Part shown: positions 1-7,625 of the stretch, one piece after another
Layout of the letters: every line of letters begins with the position of its first letter
How positions within the stretch are numbered: the first letter of the stretch is position 1
DNA from: Chloroflexota bacterium
GTDB taxonomy: Bacteria; Chloroflexota; Anaerolineae; Caldilineales; Caldilineaceae
Assembly: GCA_016861025.1 (NCBI GenBank)
Contig: BOKO01000009.1
Location: 161,236-225,235 of the forward strand
Reading direction: 5' to 3'
DNA: 64,000 nt
Translations under genes and position numbers: made by a program
The notes under the pieces: generated by a model
Seen by the model: only the letters and a program-made list of their open reading frames with translations
The model's database searches: none
What the model was told of the DNA's origin: nothing

Positions 1-1368
1 TCCAATCTGAGAATCTCGCTTGTTTCGATGAATTTCATCTGGCGCAAACAGCGTTTCCATTAACTTGCCTTCAAAGGCTGCCATCTCAGGATGACGCTCC
101 AGATAATGCGCCCGACGTTCGCCTGTCAACACAACTTGAGCAGTAACGCTCGACGGCCACTGATGGCGTAATGCCTGATAGGTTCTGGTTGGCAATTCGC
201 CCAATGACAACACTGCTTTGCGATCCGTCAGTTCACCAATTTTCTTGCTGACTACCTGCCAGGTCTTTTGCTGCTGCGCTTTTCTCATCCACCGCTGCGC
301 CTCCTCCCTCCCCAACACCTGGCGCAGACTCTTGACATACCGGCTATCGCCCCAATCCGGGTCACGCCGCACACCCACAAAATCAACCAGCTTCACCGCA
401 CCCGCCCGGTACGCTGCACCCGCCGCCTTGCCCAGCTTGGCGTCTTGCTGCGCCGGCGTCATCTGCGCAAAAAGTTCTTCGCCCGGCGTCACCTCAATCG
501 GCGCACCCTTCACCCCGGGGACCATCACACACCGACAATTGGGGTGACTGTCGATCCGGCGCTCAACCCCATGCACCGACCCGTGCATCGCCAGGCAGCT
601 CACACACGTGCGTGAATCCGCTGCACTCAACCACACCCACCCGTCCAACACATCGCTGTTCGCCTCATACGTGCGTCGGCTCGCTTCCCGATACGCCCGA
701 ATCTGTTCCGTGCGCGCAATCGTCAGCGCCCGGCTCAGCCCCATGCCAAACTGTTGGCGCACTAGCCTTGCCGTCTCCCGTGGCCCCATCCCCGTCGCCA
801 CCGCCGTCTCCAGCGCCTCCCGCACACCCCGGCCCGTGCGCTCGCCCAACGCCTCAAACAATTCCCGCAGCGGCGACCCATCCGACGCCAGCCCAACCAA
901 CTCCTCCACCGCCGACGTGGGCAACCGATTGAACATCCCCACCAACTCCGGCGCACCCGCTGCCCTGGCCGCTTCCGTCATCAACGCCTGCGCATTCGCC
1001 TGCGCCGCCTGCACCGCCTGCAATTGACCCGCTTCCGTCAGATCGCTCGCCAGCGCCGCAAACTGCCGCAGCTCTCGCTCCACCTGCGCCAGCAGCGTGC
1101 GCAGTCGCTCCCGCCGATGCACCCACGACACCGAAAATGTCCCCGGCGCCTGCGGCAGCACCGGCCCGCCTGGTTGCCTGGGCGTGAACGGCCCCACCGT
1201 CAACCCTGCCGCCTCCGCTTCGGCAATCTGCTGCTCGAGCTGGTCAAGCTCAGCACGCAGCCGTCGCCACGTCGCCGCATACGCCCGCACCATCTCGCTG
1301 GCCGCCGCCCGTTCCTGCCGTAGCAACTGCGCCCGAAAGCGCAGCGCCGCATCAGTCAGCCTGCTCAT
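1..1368 (-). CDS. Phage head morphogenesis protein (Mu F / SPP1 gp7-like) with possible C-terminal PBECR nuclease domain, partial
   Basis: 456 codons are visible and the frame is open to the window edge, so the C-terminus is missing. The N-terminal half is helical. Around residues 235-280 there is the typical minor-head signature: an arginine-rich helix, then WVWLSAADSRTCVSCLAMHG, a His, and HPNCRC. Members sit at the portal and are packaged or help capsid assembly. After about residue 390 the sequence changes to a LTDRKAVLSLGELP / ERRAHYLERHPEM pattern that resembles the phage Barnase-EndoU-ColicinE5/D-RelE-like (PBECR) nuclease domains fused to such proteins. The start at 1368 overlaps the upstream gene by 17 nt. 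It lies downstream of the portal, the usual order. The head domain is fairly sure; the nuclease domain is a by-eye call. Confidence 0.8.
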   Translation of the reverse strand, partial: MSRLTDAALRFRAQLLRQERAAASEMVRAYAATWRRLRAELDQLEQQIAEAEAAGLTVGPFTPRQPGGPVLPQAPGTFSVSWVHRRERLRTLLAQVERELRQFAALASDLTEAGQLQAVQAAQANAQALMTEAARAAGAPELVGMFNRLPTSAVEELVGLASDGSPLRELFEALGERTGRGVREALETAVATGMGPRETARLVRQQFGMGLSRALTIARTEQIRAYREASRRTYEANSDVLDGWVWLSAADSRTCVSCLAMHGSVHGVERRIDSHPNCRCVMVPGVKGAPIEVTPGEELFAQMTPAQQDAKLGKAAGAAYRAGAVKLVDFVGVRRDPDWGDSRYVKSLRQVLGREEAQRWMRKAQQQKTWQVVSKKIGELTDRKAVLSLGELPTRTYQALRHQWPSSVTAQVVLTGERRAHYLERHPEMAAFEGKLMETLFAPDEIHRNKRDSQIG

Positions 1369-1567
1369 CTGGGTGCATCCTGCGTCGCAACTCCGCCATA
1401 TCGCTGCCCGCCACCGTCACCTGCTCACCCTGGTGCAATCGCTCAATCGCCTCCTCAACTGTCGGGCATTCACTGCGCAACGCCGTCGTCGAACGCACAT
1501 GCAGCCATCGCCGGTCAGCGTCATAGCGCACCCAGTACGCTGAACATGCTCCCCCCGCAATCGCCAT
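1352..1567 (-). CDS. Small phage protein, 71 aa, unknown function
   Basis: The ATG at 1567 follows directly after the TAG of the upstream 66-aa gene, with a GGAGG Shine-Dalgarno about 9 nt ahead, and the 3' end overlaps the head morphogenesis gene. The tight packing supports a real gene. The protein is soluble, starts AIAGGACSAYWVRYDADRRW and has a charged C-terminal helix (EEAIERLHQGE, MAELRRRMHPDEQAD). I do not recognise a family. Its place between portal and minor head genes makes a structural or accessory role possible, but that is inference from position. Confidence 0.55.
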   Translation of the reverse strand: MAIAGGACSAYWVRYDADRRWLHVRSTTALRSECPTVEEAIERLHQGEQVTVAGSDMAELRRRMHPDEQAD

Positions 1568-1768
1568 CTACTTCACCCTCCAATCAAACTCCAACGGCCT
1601 GCGTGGTCGCTTCACCGTCACCGACCCGTCAACCCGCACCCGCACCACATATTCCCCGGCCCCGTGCGCCGCCACCAACTCTCCCAACCAATGCAGCCAG
1701 GTTGGGTCAACCCGCGCCGGCGCATTGTCAGGCTCGTCGCACAAGGGTTTATTGTCGGTCGTTGCCAT
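1568..1768 (-). CDS. Small phage protein, 66 aa, unknown function
   Basis: The ATG at 1768 abuts the TAG stop of the portal gene (1769-1771) and its own TAG abuts the next ATG, so it sits in a chain of end-to-end genes. No good Shine-Dalgarno is visible, so translation may be coupled to the portal gene. The product has a basic C-terminus (TVKRPRRPLEFDWRVK). Its first codons are made partly from one of the dispersed 27-bp palindromes (1735-1761), giving TTDNKPLCDE, similar to TSDNKLLSDV in the integrase. Function unknown. Confidence 0.5.
   Translation of the reverse strand: MATTDNKPLCDEPDNAPARVDPTWLHWLGELVAAHGAGEYVVRVRVDGSVTVKRPRRPLEFDWRVK
1735..1761. repeat. Dispersed 27-bp palindrome, copy 1
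   Basis: Left arm CGTCGCACAA, 7-nt spacer, right arm TTGTCGGTCG. This is a degenerate member of the family with consensus CGTCCSACAA-N7-TTGTCAGACG. It lies inside the 5' end of the 66-aa gene. Confidence 0.6.
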
Positions 1769-3082
1769 CTATACACCCCGGTCAAACGCCGTCAACAGCT
1801 GCTCGCCCAGCATCCCGCCGTCCATCTCCCGCTTCTCCCGCTCTATGTCCGGGTCATAGCCCAAATTGCGCAGCGTCGTATCCTGGCTCACCCCGATCTG
1901 GCTCTCCAGCACCGCCGCCTGAAGCGTCTCCAGCCGGTTCGATGGCAGCAACTCCGGCCACGTCAGCCGCACCAGGTTATCAGGCCCATAGCCAGCCATA
2001 TCGAGCAGTCGCCGGAAAAGCTCCACAATCAGACTGCCATACGTCAACCGCTTCTGCTCCGTGCGGTCGAGCAGCGGCTGATACAAAATGCGCAGCGCCA
2101 CGCCCGACAGCGCCCCAGCATTCTCCAACTTGCCCGTTGCCACTTCCGGCACGTGCGCCGTCTCGTGCAACGCCATCTTCAGTCGCTCATAATATGTAAT
2201 GCTGCTCGTCAAATCGCTCTGCATCTCCAAATTCTGCAACGTAGCGCCAGCCGGCAACACAATCGTCTCATCCACGCCCATCTTCAGCGTGTTTGCCGCA
2301 AAGCCCTGACCCCACGTTCTGGGATGTGCATGAAAACGGATGATCCGCTGCAAATTGCTCAGCGTAAAGTTGATCGCATAGTTCAACCTTAGCACATCCT
2401 CTTCCACGTCGGCCACGCCGTAATACTCGTTGGGGCTGGGCAGATTCTGCATATCCACCACCGGCGCCCAGTTCCACGGCCACTGAATCGCCTGCCGGGT
2501 CTCCCAGCTGCCGTTATTCACGCTCACCTCATCCGTGATCGTCCAGCGTCCGCCGGCATCCCGCTCGATCACCTGGCGCACCACCAGCCGTTCGCCCTCT
2601 TTCCCCATCGCCGGATACTGAATGATATAGCGCCACACCAGGTCAATGTCATCCGGATCGCACACCACCGTCACATACTCCGGCGACAAATTCACCAGCC
2701 GAGGATAGCCGCCCGGCGTTGCACTCGGCACAATCTTCACAAAGCAGTGCCCACACACCCCGCCGTTCACCGCCAGCTTCTGCCATAGCAACTGCCCGCC
2801 GTTCACCCGCATACACTCATCCAACCACTGTTCCGCTGGCGTGCGCTTGCTGCTGTCACTGTCCAACTCAAACTGAAACGGTTGCCCGAACAGAAAGCTC
2901 ACGCCCTTGTCCACAATCAACCGCACATAGTTCACCGCTACATTGTCATCGACCGCACCCGGCTTCATTTTCAGCGCCGGCGGAAAAGACCCAAAATACG
3001 CATCCCACGCCTTCTGCCACCGCTCCAACCGTGCCCGCTCTTCGGCGACAATCCCGGCCATCCACATCTGCGAAGCAATCAT
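1769..3082 (-). CDS. Phage portal protein, SPP1 gp6-like family
   Basis: This forms the dodecameric ring at one capsid vertex through which DNA is packaged and to which the tail attaches. The 437-aa product has the length and sequence pattern of SPP1 gp6-type portals: an N-terminal segment with NYVRLIVDKGVSFLFGQPF, a central part with YYGVADVEEDVLRLNYAINF, and a C-terminal clip/stem region ending in GYDPDIEREKREMDGG. I chose the ATG at 3082 because AGGAGG stands 7 nt upstream; a further in-frame start lies at 3103 but has no such site. The gene follows terL with a 15-nt overlap and precedes the head morphogenesis genes, the standard packaging-module order. Confidence 0.9.
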   Translation of the reverse strand: MIASQMWMAGIVAEERARLERWQKAWDAYFGSFPPALKMKPGAVDDNVAVNYVRLIVDKGVSFLFGQPFQFELDSDSSKRTPAEQWLDECMRVNGGQLLWQKLAVNGGVCGHCFVKIVPSATPGGYPRLVNLSPEYVTVVCDPDDIDLVWRYIIQYPAMGKEGERLVVRQVIERDAGGRWTITDEVSVNNGSWETRQAIQWPWNWAPVVDMQNLPSPNEYYGVADVEEDVLRLNYAINFTLSNLQRIIRFHAHPRTWGQGFAANTLKMGVDETIVLPAGATLQNLEMQSDLTSSITYYERLKMALHETAHVPEVATGKLENAGALSGVALRILYQPLLDRTEQKRLTYGSLIVELFRRLLDMAGYGPDNLVRLTWPELLPSNRLETLQAAVLESQIGVSQDTTLRNLGYDPDIEREKREMDGGMLGEQLLTAFDRGV

Positions 3083-3093
3083 CCCTTCCCCTC

Positions 3094-4299
3094 CTATCCC
3101 CAAATGTTCGGTCCAATCGCCGCCTCACGCCCGATCCCCTGCCACGCCAGCGCCAGCGCCATCACCGTATCATCGTGCAGTCCTTCCGGCGCCGAGTAAC
3201 GCATCAACCCCGACGGCAATCGCTCCATCTCATACGCTTGCAGCTCATTCACCAACACCGGGTCAGCCACAATTCGCACATCGCCCCGCTCAAACGCCAA
3301 CGCCAGCGCCTCAATCGCCACCGTCTTACTGGCATTCGTCGTCATGAACGGTTGCACCGGCAGCCCCTCCCGCTGCAACTGCTCGATCAGCGGCTCGCCG
3401 ATGCTGTTGCGCTCTGCAATGATGGCAACTGGGCGAAAGCGCTCGTACAGCGCCCGCAGCCGTTTCAATTGCACGGCATAGTCAATCTGGTTAAACCGAT
3501 CCAGATGCACCAGCGCCCGCCGCCCTGTGTTCAACACAGCCAGTGCCGTGAAATCATTGTGCTTGCCCCAGTCCACCCCGATGACATACTCATCGCCCGG
3601 CGTCCCCACGTCCTCTGGCGCCGCCGTTGCCATTTCCGCCACCCGCCGAAACACCCCACCGGCGTCGTCGATAAACTCCGCCAAAAACTCCTGCCGGAAG
3701 ACCCGCTCCGGCAGACTTCCCCGCGCTGCCTCGATCTCCTCCGGTTGAATAAATGGATTCGTCGCCGTCGCAAAGCGCCACGACGCCCACTGCGCATTCG
3801 GCGGCTGCCCCATCTGCCACAGCCGCCAGAACCAATTGCGACCCTTCGGCGTGCTGATAAAGAGCGCCCTCCCCTGCCGGTCGGCGAGCGCCGGGCGCAG
3901 CGCCTCCGTCCATGCCGCTTCTGGGATAAACGCACACTCATCCATCACCAGAAAATCGAGTCCCTCACCGCGCAGACTTTGCGGATCATCCGCCGAACGC
4001 ACCTGCACCGTCCCGCCGCCTGGCATCGACAACAGCTTGTCCGTCTGACGTAGCGCAGCGCCCGGAATCTGCCGCCCAAGCTGCTGCACCAGCCGCCAGC
4101 CCACCGCCGCCATCTTGTAAGAAGGCGCCACCCACCACGCCCGCCCACGCCGCAGCGCCGCCACACAGCTCAACAGCGCCCCCAGCCTGGTCTTGCCCCA
4201 TCTGCGCCCACATGCCAACACTCGAAAACGCGCCGGATGCTCGGCGATTATGCGCTGGTGCTCATGTAATGGCGGCAGCGTCACAGCAAGCTGCGTCAT
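3094..4299 (-). CDS. terL: Terminase large subunit (packaging ATPase/nuclease)
   Basis: The motor pumps DNA into the procapsid through the portal and cuts concatemers. The 401-aa protein shows the ATPase half with Walker A CGRRWGKT at residues 30-37, Walker B LVMDE at 117-121 and the coupling STPKGR at 149-154. The RNase H-like nuclease half has GVDWG at 241-245, an acidic residue in IIAERNSIGEP near 296, and the closing HDDTVMALA with D376-D377. All catalytic positions are present, so it should be active. The start overlaps the small-subunit stop as ATGA. A 27-bp palindrome lies 17 nt before the start codon. Confidence 0.93.
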   Translation of the reverse strand: MTQLAVTLPPLHEHQRIIAEHPARFRVLACGRRWGKTRLGALLSCVAALRRGRAWWVAPSYKMAAVGWRLVQQLGRQIPGAALRQTDKLLSMPGGGTVQVRSADDPQSLRGEGLDFLVMDECAFIPEAAWTEALRPALADRQGRALFISTPKGRNWFWRLWQMGQPPNAQWASWRFATATNPFIQPEEIEAARGSLPERVFRQEFLAEFIDDAGGVFRRVAEMATAAPEDVGTPGDEYVIGVDWGKHNDFTALAVLNTGRRALVHLDRFNQIDYAVQLKRLRALYERFRPVAIIAERNSIGEPLIEQLQREGLPVQPFMTTNASKTVAIEALALAFERGDVRIVADPVLVNELQAYEMERLPSGLMRYSAPEGLHDDTVMALALAWQGIGREAAIGPNIWG

Positions 4300-4925
4300 T
4301 CCTCAATCCCATCACCGTCCGACAAGCCGTTCTTGTCAGACGCTTCCACCTCGCCCCACGACAGCCGCACCATCACCTCACTGGGCCACTTGCTTGCCGT
4401 CGAGCTGTCGGCCCGGTCGAGCAGGCTGTTGATCGCCTTCACCACCTCCGCCGCCTTTACTTCCTCTTCAACCATCGTCTCCCCACGCCGCACACACATG
4501 ATCCCCTGCGTCGCCATGCGCGCCAGCTGCATCGCCGCTGTGGGCGCCGCTTCCACAATCACATCGAGCGTGCGCTGGAGCGCACGCCCCTCGCGCACAT
4601 TCAGCCACCACTCCGCTCGTCGCCGCGCCAACTCCAGCGCGTGCTGCACTTCCGGCTCATCGCGCCAACCTGGTCGTCGCACACCGTTGCGCGTCTCGCC
4701 ATACCATGTTTCTTTCGAGCACGCGCCATTGCGCGACCAGACACTCGTCAACGGCTCGCCAGCGGCCTGCGCCTGCGCCACGCGCAGCACCGTCACCCGC
4801 TTGCGGCGCAGATGTCCCGGCGCCCCTGTAATCGCCTCCAACGCCTGCTGAATCTCGAACGTCATCCATTCCGGCAAACGCTCAAATGCAGTATGGTTTG
4901 AGTATGGATTGAGTCTGTTTTGCAT
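4296..4925 (-). CDS. Probable terminase small subunit
   Basis: The call rests mainly on position, directly upstream of and overlapping terL by an ATGA. The 209-aa product has an N-terminal helical section (FEIQQALEAITGAPGHLRRK) that could be the DNA-binding part, and a long helical middle (EVQHALELARRRAEWW) compatible with oligomerisation. I do not see a clear HTH signature by eye. The ATG at 4925 lacks a strong Shine-Dalgarno; a second ATG at 4865 is an alternative. The C-terminal residues SDKNGLSDG are encoded by a 27-bp palindrome. Confidence 0.6.
   Translation of the reverse strand: MQNRLNPYSNHTAFERLPEWMTFEIQQALEAITGAPGHLRRKRVTVLRVAQAQAAGEPLTSVWSRNGACSKETWYGETRNGVRRPGWRDEPEVQHALELARRRAEWWLNVREGRALQRTLDVIVEAAPTAAMQLARMATQGIMCVRRGETMVEEEVKAAEVVKAINSLLDRADSSTASKWPSEVMVRLSWGEVEASDKNGLSDGDGIEE
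4316..4342. repeat. Dispersed 27-bp palindrome, copy 2
   Basis: Left arm CGTCCGACAA, 7-nt spacer, right arm TTGTCAGACG, with a single mismatch between the arms. It sits in the last codons of the small terminase gene, 17 nt upstream of the terL start. Confidence 0.8.
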
Positions 4926-4932
4926 CTCTGAA

Positions 4933-4948
4933 ACGGGCGCAAGCCCGT
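4933..4948. repeat. Short hairpin ACGGGC-GCAA-GCCCGT
   Basis: A perfect 6-bp inverted repeat with a 4-nt loop lies just upstream of the small terminase start at 4925 on the minus strand. It is too short and lacks a T-run, so a terminator role is doubtful. It could limit translation of the gene behind it. Confidence 0.4.
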
Positions 4949-5002
4949 CCCAACTAACTGACCTTATCTCGCTTGCCTACACGAAACATGTAGCACGCAG
5001 CA

Positions 5003-5257
5003 CTACGGCAGATCGGGCGCCTCGTCAAACAAAAAGCCTGGCGTCAGCGCAACACGCTCCAACCAGGCCACCCGCTGTTCCAACTCCGCAATCCGCCGCT
5101 GATGATCATCCAACCGGGCGTCTGCGCGCTGGTCATACGTGCGCAGATCATACTGCTGACCCCCCGTAACACGACCTTCCGTAACACGCCCCCCGTAACA
5201 CGGTCGATCCAGCTCTCCCGGTATCGCATATTCAGGATCAAGAATATCTATCGCCAT
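5003..5257 (-). CDS. Small phage protein, 84 aa, with short coiled coil
   Basis: I chose the ATG at 5257 because the longer frame upstream runs antisense-like through the next gene. The product begins AIDILDPEYAIPGELDRP and has a heptad-patterned helix (RIAELEQRVAWLERV) near residues 50-70, suggesting oligomerisation. A 15-bp unit at 5161-5204, repeated three times and itself a small hairpin (CCGTGTTACGG), encodes GRVTEGRVTGG. No family is recognised. It lies between the membrane-protein genes and the terminase operon. Confidence 0.55.
   Translation of the reverse strand: MAIDILDPEYAIPGELDRPCYGGRVTEGRVTGGQQYDLRTYDQRADARLDDHQRRIAELEQRVAWLERVALTPGFLFDEAPDLP
5161..5204. repeat. Three tandem copies of a 15-bp CGTGTTACGG-containing unit
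   Basis: Read on the minus strand, CCGTGTTACGG recurs three times at 15-bp spacing, each copy being a 4-bp stem with a GTT loop. It is in frame within the 84-aa gene. Confidence 0.6.
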
Positions 5258-5274
5258 AGGAGTCAACTCCCAAA

Positions 5275-5502
5275 TCAGCGCACTGTCGGCGCCACCATGC
5301 CGGCCAGCGCCCCCACCGCCACCGAACCCAACACAATCACACTCTCCGGCAGCGTCTTGTCCACCCATGCCAACACCACCCCACCCAACACCGTCAACAC
5401 GCCAAGCAATGCCAACGCCACCACTACCACCATATAGATAGACACCGCTTTGGGACTCGAAACGACCGGCTCCGGGAGCGCCTGCTGGGGAACCTCCATC
5501 AT
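5275..5502 (-). CDS. Small phage membrane protein, 75 aa, two transmembrane helices
   Basis: AGGAGG stands 6 nt before the ATG at 5502. After a proline-rich N-terminus, two hydrophobic segments (VSIYMVVVVALALLGVLTVL and VIVLGSVAVGALAGMVA) are separated by a short polar loop. Size and topology fit a phage holin, but so do many small phage membrane proteins, and no endolysin lies next to it. Holin is therefore only a possibility. Confidence 0.6.
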   Translation of the reverse strand: MMEVPQQALPEPVVSSPKAVSIYMVVVVALALLGVLTVLGGVVLAWVDKTLPESVIVLGSVAVGALAGMVAPTVR

Positions 5503-5583
5503 TGATCGCCTCCTGGTAGTTTCATATTCAACAATTCAACGCTTAACTGTTTCGTAGTCTACCACAATTGATACTGAGTATCA

Positions 5584-5622
5584 ACAGTAAAGCGCCGGTC
5601 AAATTGACCGGCGCTTTACTGT
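5584..5622 (-). terminator. Perfect 19-bp inverted repeat, likely bidirectional terminator
   Basis: The arms are 19 bp and perfect around one central base, with an outer AAAGCGCC/GGCGCTTT core and T-rich ends. The hairpin follows the end of the gene at 5653 on the minus strand, so it should end the operon of membrane-protein genes before the next gene (start 5502). Confidence 0.75.
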
Positions 5623-5652
5623 ACTTCGTCACCGTCTCACAACAAACACTTG

Positions 5653-6108
5653 TCAGCCACTCAACATCCGCCGAGCATCTTGCTCGGTGTAGTACTCCCT
5701 GTCACCAGGCAGCACCACAATCCATCCCTCAACCGAATCATACTCCAGCCGATGCCCCGGTCGCGCTGCCACCCGCACCACCGCCGCCGACGGCTGCGGC
5801 AATCCAGCCGGCACCGCTGGCGACCGCTGCCGCAGCACCTGCACGGCGACCACGACGGCCGCTGTCGATGCCACCACCACAACAACCACCACGACCAGCA
5901 ACATCATCGCGTATTGTAGCGTGGCGGCTCGCTCTGCGGCTCGCTCCGTGCGCGCCGCCTCCTGCAACGCCAATCGCTCCGTGCGCGCCGCCTCCTGCGC
6001 CTGCACCTGCGCCGTGCGCTCGGCGGCAATCTGACTGGCTGGCGAATCAGCGCTCAACAACGCCAGCGTCAGCGCCGCCCCTGCTACCAAAGCCAATAGG
6101 AATCTCAT
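5653..6108 (-). CDS. Phage membrane protein, 151 aa, two transmembrane segments
   Basis: The ATG at 6108 overlaps the upstream stop as ATGA and has AAGGAG about 9 nt ahead; the longer upstream frame has no such signal. The N-terminus is a signal-like hydrophobic segment (MRFLLALVAGAALTLALL), followed by an Ala/Arg/Glu-rich helix with a repeated QEAARTER unit, then a very hydrophobic run of valines (near residues 67-90) and a soluble tail containing EYDSVEGWIVVLPGDREYYT. The topology suggests both ends on the same side with a helical loop between. No family recognised. Confidence 0.6.
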   Translation of the reverse strand: MRFLLALVAGAALTLALLSADSPASQIAAERTAQVQAQEAARTERLALQEAARTERAAERAATLQYAMMLLVVVVVVVVASTAAVVVAVQVLRQRSPAVPAGLPQPSAAVVRVAARPGHRLEYDSVEGWIVVLPGDREYYTEQDARRMLSG

Positions 6109-6422
6109 GAAATCACTCTCCTTTGCCGCTTCGTGCGGCTGGCGTATGCACGCCGCGCAGCAGGCGGCGGCGGAAACAACCACGACTTCACCGTGCGCCG
6201 CAGATTGATCGTCGCAGGCGCATCATCCCTGCTGCCGTAGACGATGCCCGCCACCGTCCATCCGACGTTGGCAAGCACAACAAGCACGAGCGTAATCTCC
6301 CACGCTTGCTGCGGAGCAAGCGCGCTCAGCGCGCCCGTTCTGCGCTCGATACCGCTCATTGCGAAGAGCGCAACCATCTGCACCAGTTGCCAAAACGCAA
6401 CACTCAGTAGATTGATTTTCAT
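6105..6422 (-). CDS. Small phage membrane protein, 105 aa
   Basis: It has an AAGGGA Shine-Dalgarno close before the ATG at 6422. Two hydrophobic stretches (LLSVAFWQLVQMVALFAM and ITLVLVVLANVGWTVAGIVY) are followed by a basic, proline-rich tail (LFPPPPAARR to RTKRQRR). It overlaps the next gene by an ATGA, so the two are probably translated together. Function unknown; it belongs to the block of membrane proteins at 5275-7946. Confidence 0.6.
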   Translation of the reverse strand: MKINLLSVAFWQLVQMVALFAMSGIERRTGALSALAPQQAWEITLVLVVLANVGWTVAGIVYGSRDDAPATINLRRTVKSWLFPPPPAARRAYASRTKRQRRVIS

Positions 6423-6475
6423 AGTCCCTTCTGCCCCAACATTTCAGTTAGACCAATCAGTACACGAGACTGGTT

Positions 6476-6498
6476 CAGTCAGTCAGCCTGACTGACTG
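6476..6498. repeat. Hairpin CAGTCAGTCA-GCC-TGACTGACTG
   Basis: Perfect 10-bp arms with a 3-nt loop overlap the stop codon of the 252-aa gene. No T-run follows on the minus strand, so a processing or stabilising role is as likely as termination. Confidence 0.5.
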
Positions 6499-7237
6499 GA
6501 ATTCCGGCGTACACATCCAGCATCGCCAACGCCGTGTTCAGGTCATCGACCAGAACCTCCGTTCTGTTGCCGACGACCCGGAATAGCCCGGCGTCGCACG
6601 CCAGCTTGTGCGCTTCCCGCCAGCGCGCCTGCGTCCAGCCGTCGTGCATGGCGATCATCTTATCCTTGCTGAACGGCAAATTGCGGCACGCCCGCTCAAC
6701 CAGCAGCCGCGCATCCCGATATGCCTGCGATGGCGCTGGCTCCTCCGCCTCGCGCAGCACCGCCGGCGTATACATGCGCTGCGTAGCCGCCGCCTGGCGC
6801 TGCTGCAATGCAATGCGTTCCTGCAAATCCTGGCGCGTGTTCCGCAGCGCCACCGTCAGCGCCTCGATCTCCTCGTCCGCCTGTTCCAACTCCGCTTCAA
6901 GCTCTTGAATGCGGCTTTCCATCCACACAAAGATGCCCGCCTGCTCCCGCTCGTCCAGCGCGCTGCGCCACATCATCAGCGCGCCAAACGCCACTGCGCC
7001 GGCGAAGAATGCGAAAATCGTCCACATCTGCATCGCAGGCAGCGGCGGATGCCACGTCTCGCTTAGCCCCACCAGATGCAGGCATAGCCACACAATCCAC
7101 TGCGCCCCCACCAGCACCGCCACCACCCCTACCCAAATCCCTGCGTTGTCGCGCCACTTCGCCGCCACTGCATCCGGCGTAGCTGGCGCCGGGCGCACCG
7201 GCTCGTGCGCCGGAACAAATGTGTCCTTCTGCTGCAT
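6479..7237 (-). CDS. Phage membrane protein with coiled coil, 252 aa
   Basis: The start at 7237 is fixed by GGAGG 5 nt upstream. Two transmembrane helices lie near residues 33-57 and 68-90. They are followed by a long coiled coil (SRIQELEAELEQADEEIEAL) and a globular C-terminal part (AYRDARLLVERACRNLPFSK, then MHDGWTQARWREAHKLACDA) that could be a small winged-helix-like fold. The stop codon lies in a 10-bp hairpin at 6476-6498. It is separated from the upstream gene by a string of hairpins and an intrinsic terminator (7252-7354), so expression may depend on readthrough or its own promoter. No family recognised. Confidence 0.6.
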   Translation of the reverse strand: MQQKDTFVPAHEPVRPAPATPDAVAAKWRDNAGIWVGVVAVLVGAQWIVWLCLHLVGLSETWHPPLPAMQMWTIFAFFAGAVAFGALMMWRSALDEREQAGIFVWMESRIQELEAELEQADEEIEALTVALRNTRQDLQERIALQQRQAAATQRMYTPAVLREAEEPAPSQAYRDARLLVERACRNLPFSKDKMIAMHDGWTQARWREAHKLACDAGLFRVVGNRTEVLVDDLNTALAMLDVYAGIPVSQAD

Positions 7238-7251
7238 TCTCACCTCCAATC

Positions 7252-7281
7252 AAAAAGCGCATTGCTGTGGGAGCAATGCGC
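7252..7281 (-). terminator. Intrinsic terminator upstream of the 252-aa gene
   Basis: A perfect 10-bp stem (GCGCATTGCT/AGCAATGCGC) with a 5-nt loop is followed on the minus strand by TTTTT. It stops transcripts of the 74-aa gene at 7392-7616 and ends only a few bases before the ribosome binding site of the next gene, so it could also act as an attenuator. Confidence 0.75.
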
Positions 7282-7391
7282 CTGATATACTATCAAGCGG
7301 GCGCCCACATCGCCCGTCTATGCCTGGCTGTCGGGTCCATCCATCAGCCAGGCATTTTACTCGTTGAGTGACACCTTCATTCTGGTCCAAT
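7282..7391 (-). ncRNA. Candidate structured leader or small RNA: consecutive hairpins before a terminator
   Basis: Read on the minus strand after the 74-aa gene, the order is: a small stem (ACTC-AAC-GAGT), an 11-bp stem around TGCCTGGCTG/CAGCCAGGCA (7321-7354), a GC-rich GGGCGCCC palindrome, a TGATA-GTA-TATCA stem, then the terminator at 7252-7281. Four stems in about 110 nt with a terminator at the end is more structure than a plain spacer needs. No known riboswitch class is recognised. Confidence 0.4.
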
Positions 7392-7616
7392 CTAACAACC
7401 TGGCTGGGCGCACCAGTACCCAATCCGCTCATCGCACTCTGGCTCGTGCTCCCAATAGTAGCCGCTACCACACTCATTCTGCGACCACCAGCGCGCCCAC
7501 GCCGGCGCATGTTCCCGCAAATAAATCATCAATCGCTCTTCTTCCAATCTGGCATTACGCGCCAAGTACCGTCTCCCCAGCGGGGGCACGTTTGGCAGTA
7601 GGTTGATTTGCTCCAT
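7392..7616 (-). CDS. Small phage protein, 74 aa, Trp/Cys-rich C-terminus
   Basis: AGGAGG lies just ahead of the ATG at 7616, which argues for translation. The N-terminal half is helical and basic (RRYLARNARLEEERLMIYLR). The C-terminal half has several tryptophans and four cysteines (NECGSG, EPECDERIGYWCAQPGC), which might bind a metal or form disulfides. No family recognised. Confidence 0.55.
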   Translation of the reverse strand: MEQINLLPNVPPLGRRYLARNARLEEERLMIYLREHAPAWARWWSQNECGSGYYWEHEPECDERIGYWCAQPGC

Positions 7617-7625
7617 AGTCCCCTC

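Noticed and set aside
2719..4053. 444-codon plus-strand frame opposite terminase and portal
   Set aside because: It is antisense to two clear phage genes, its composition is Pro/His/Arg/Ser-rich as expected for a shadow of GC-rich DNA, and it has no recognisable motif.
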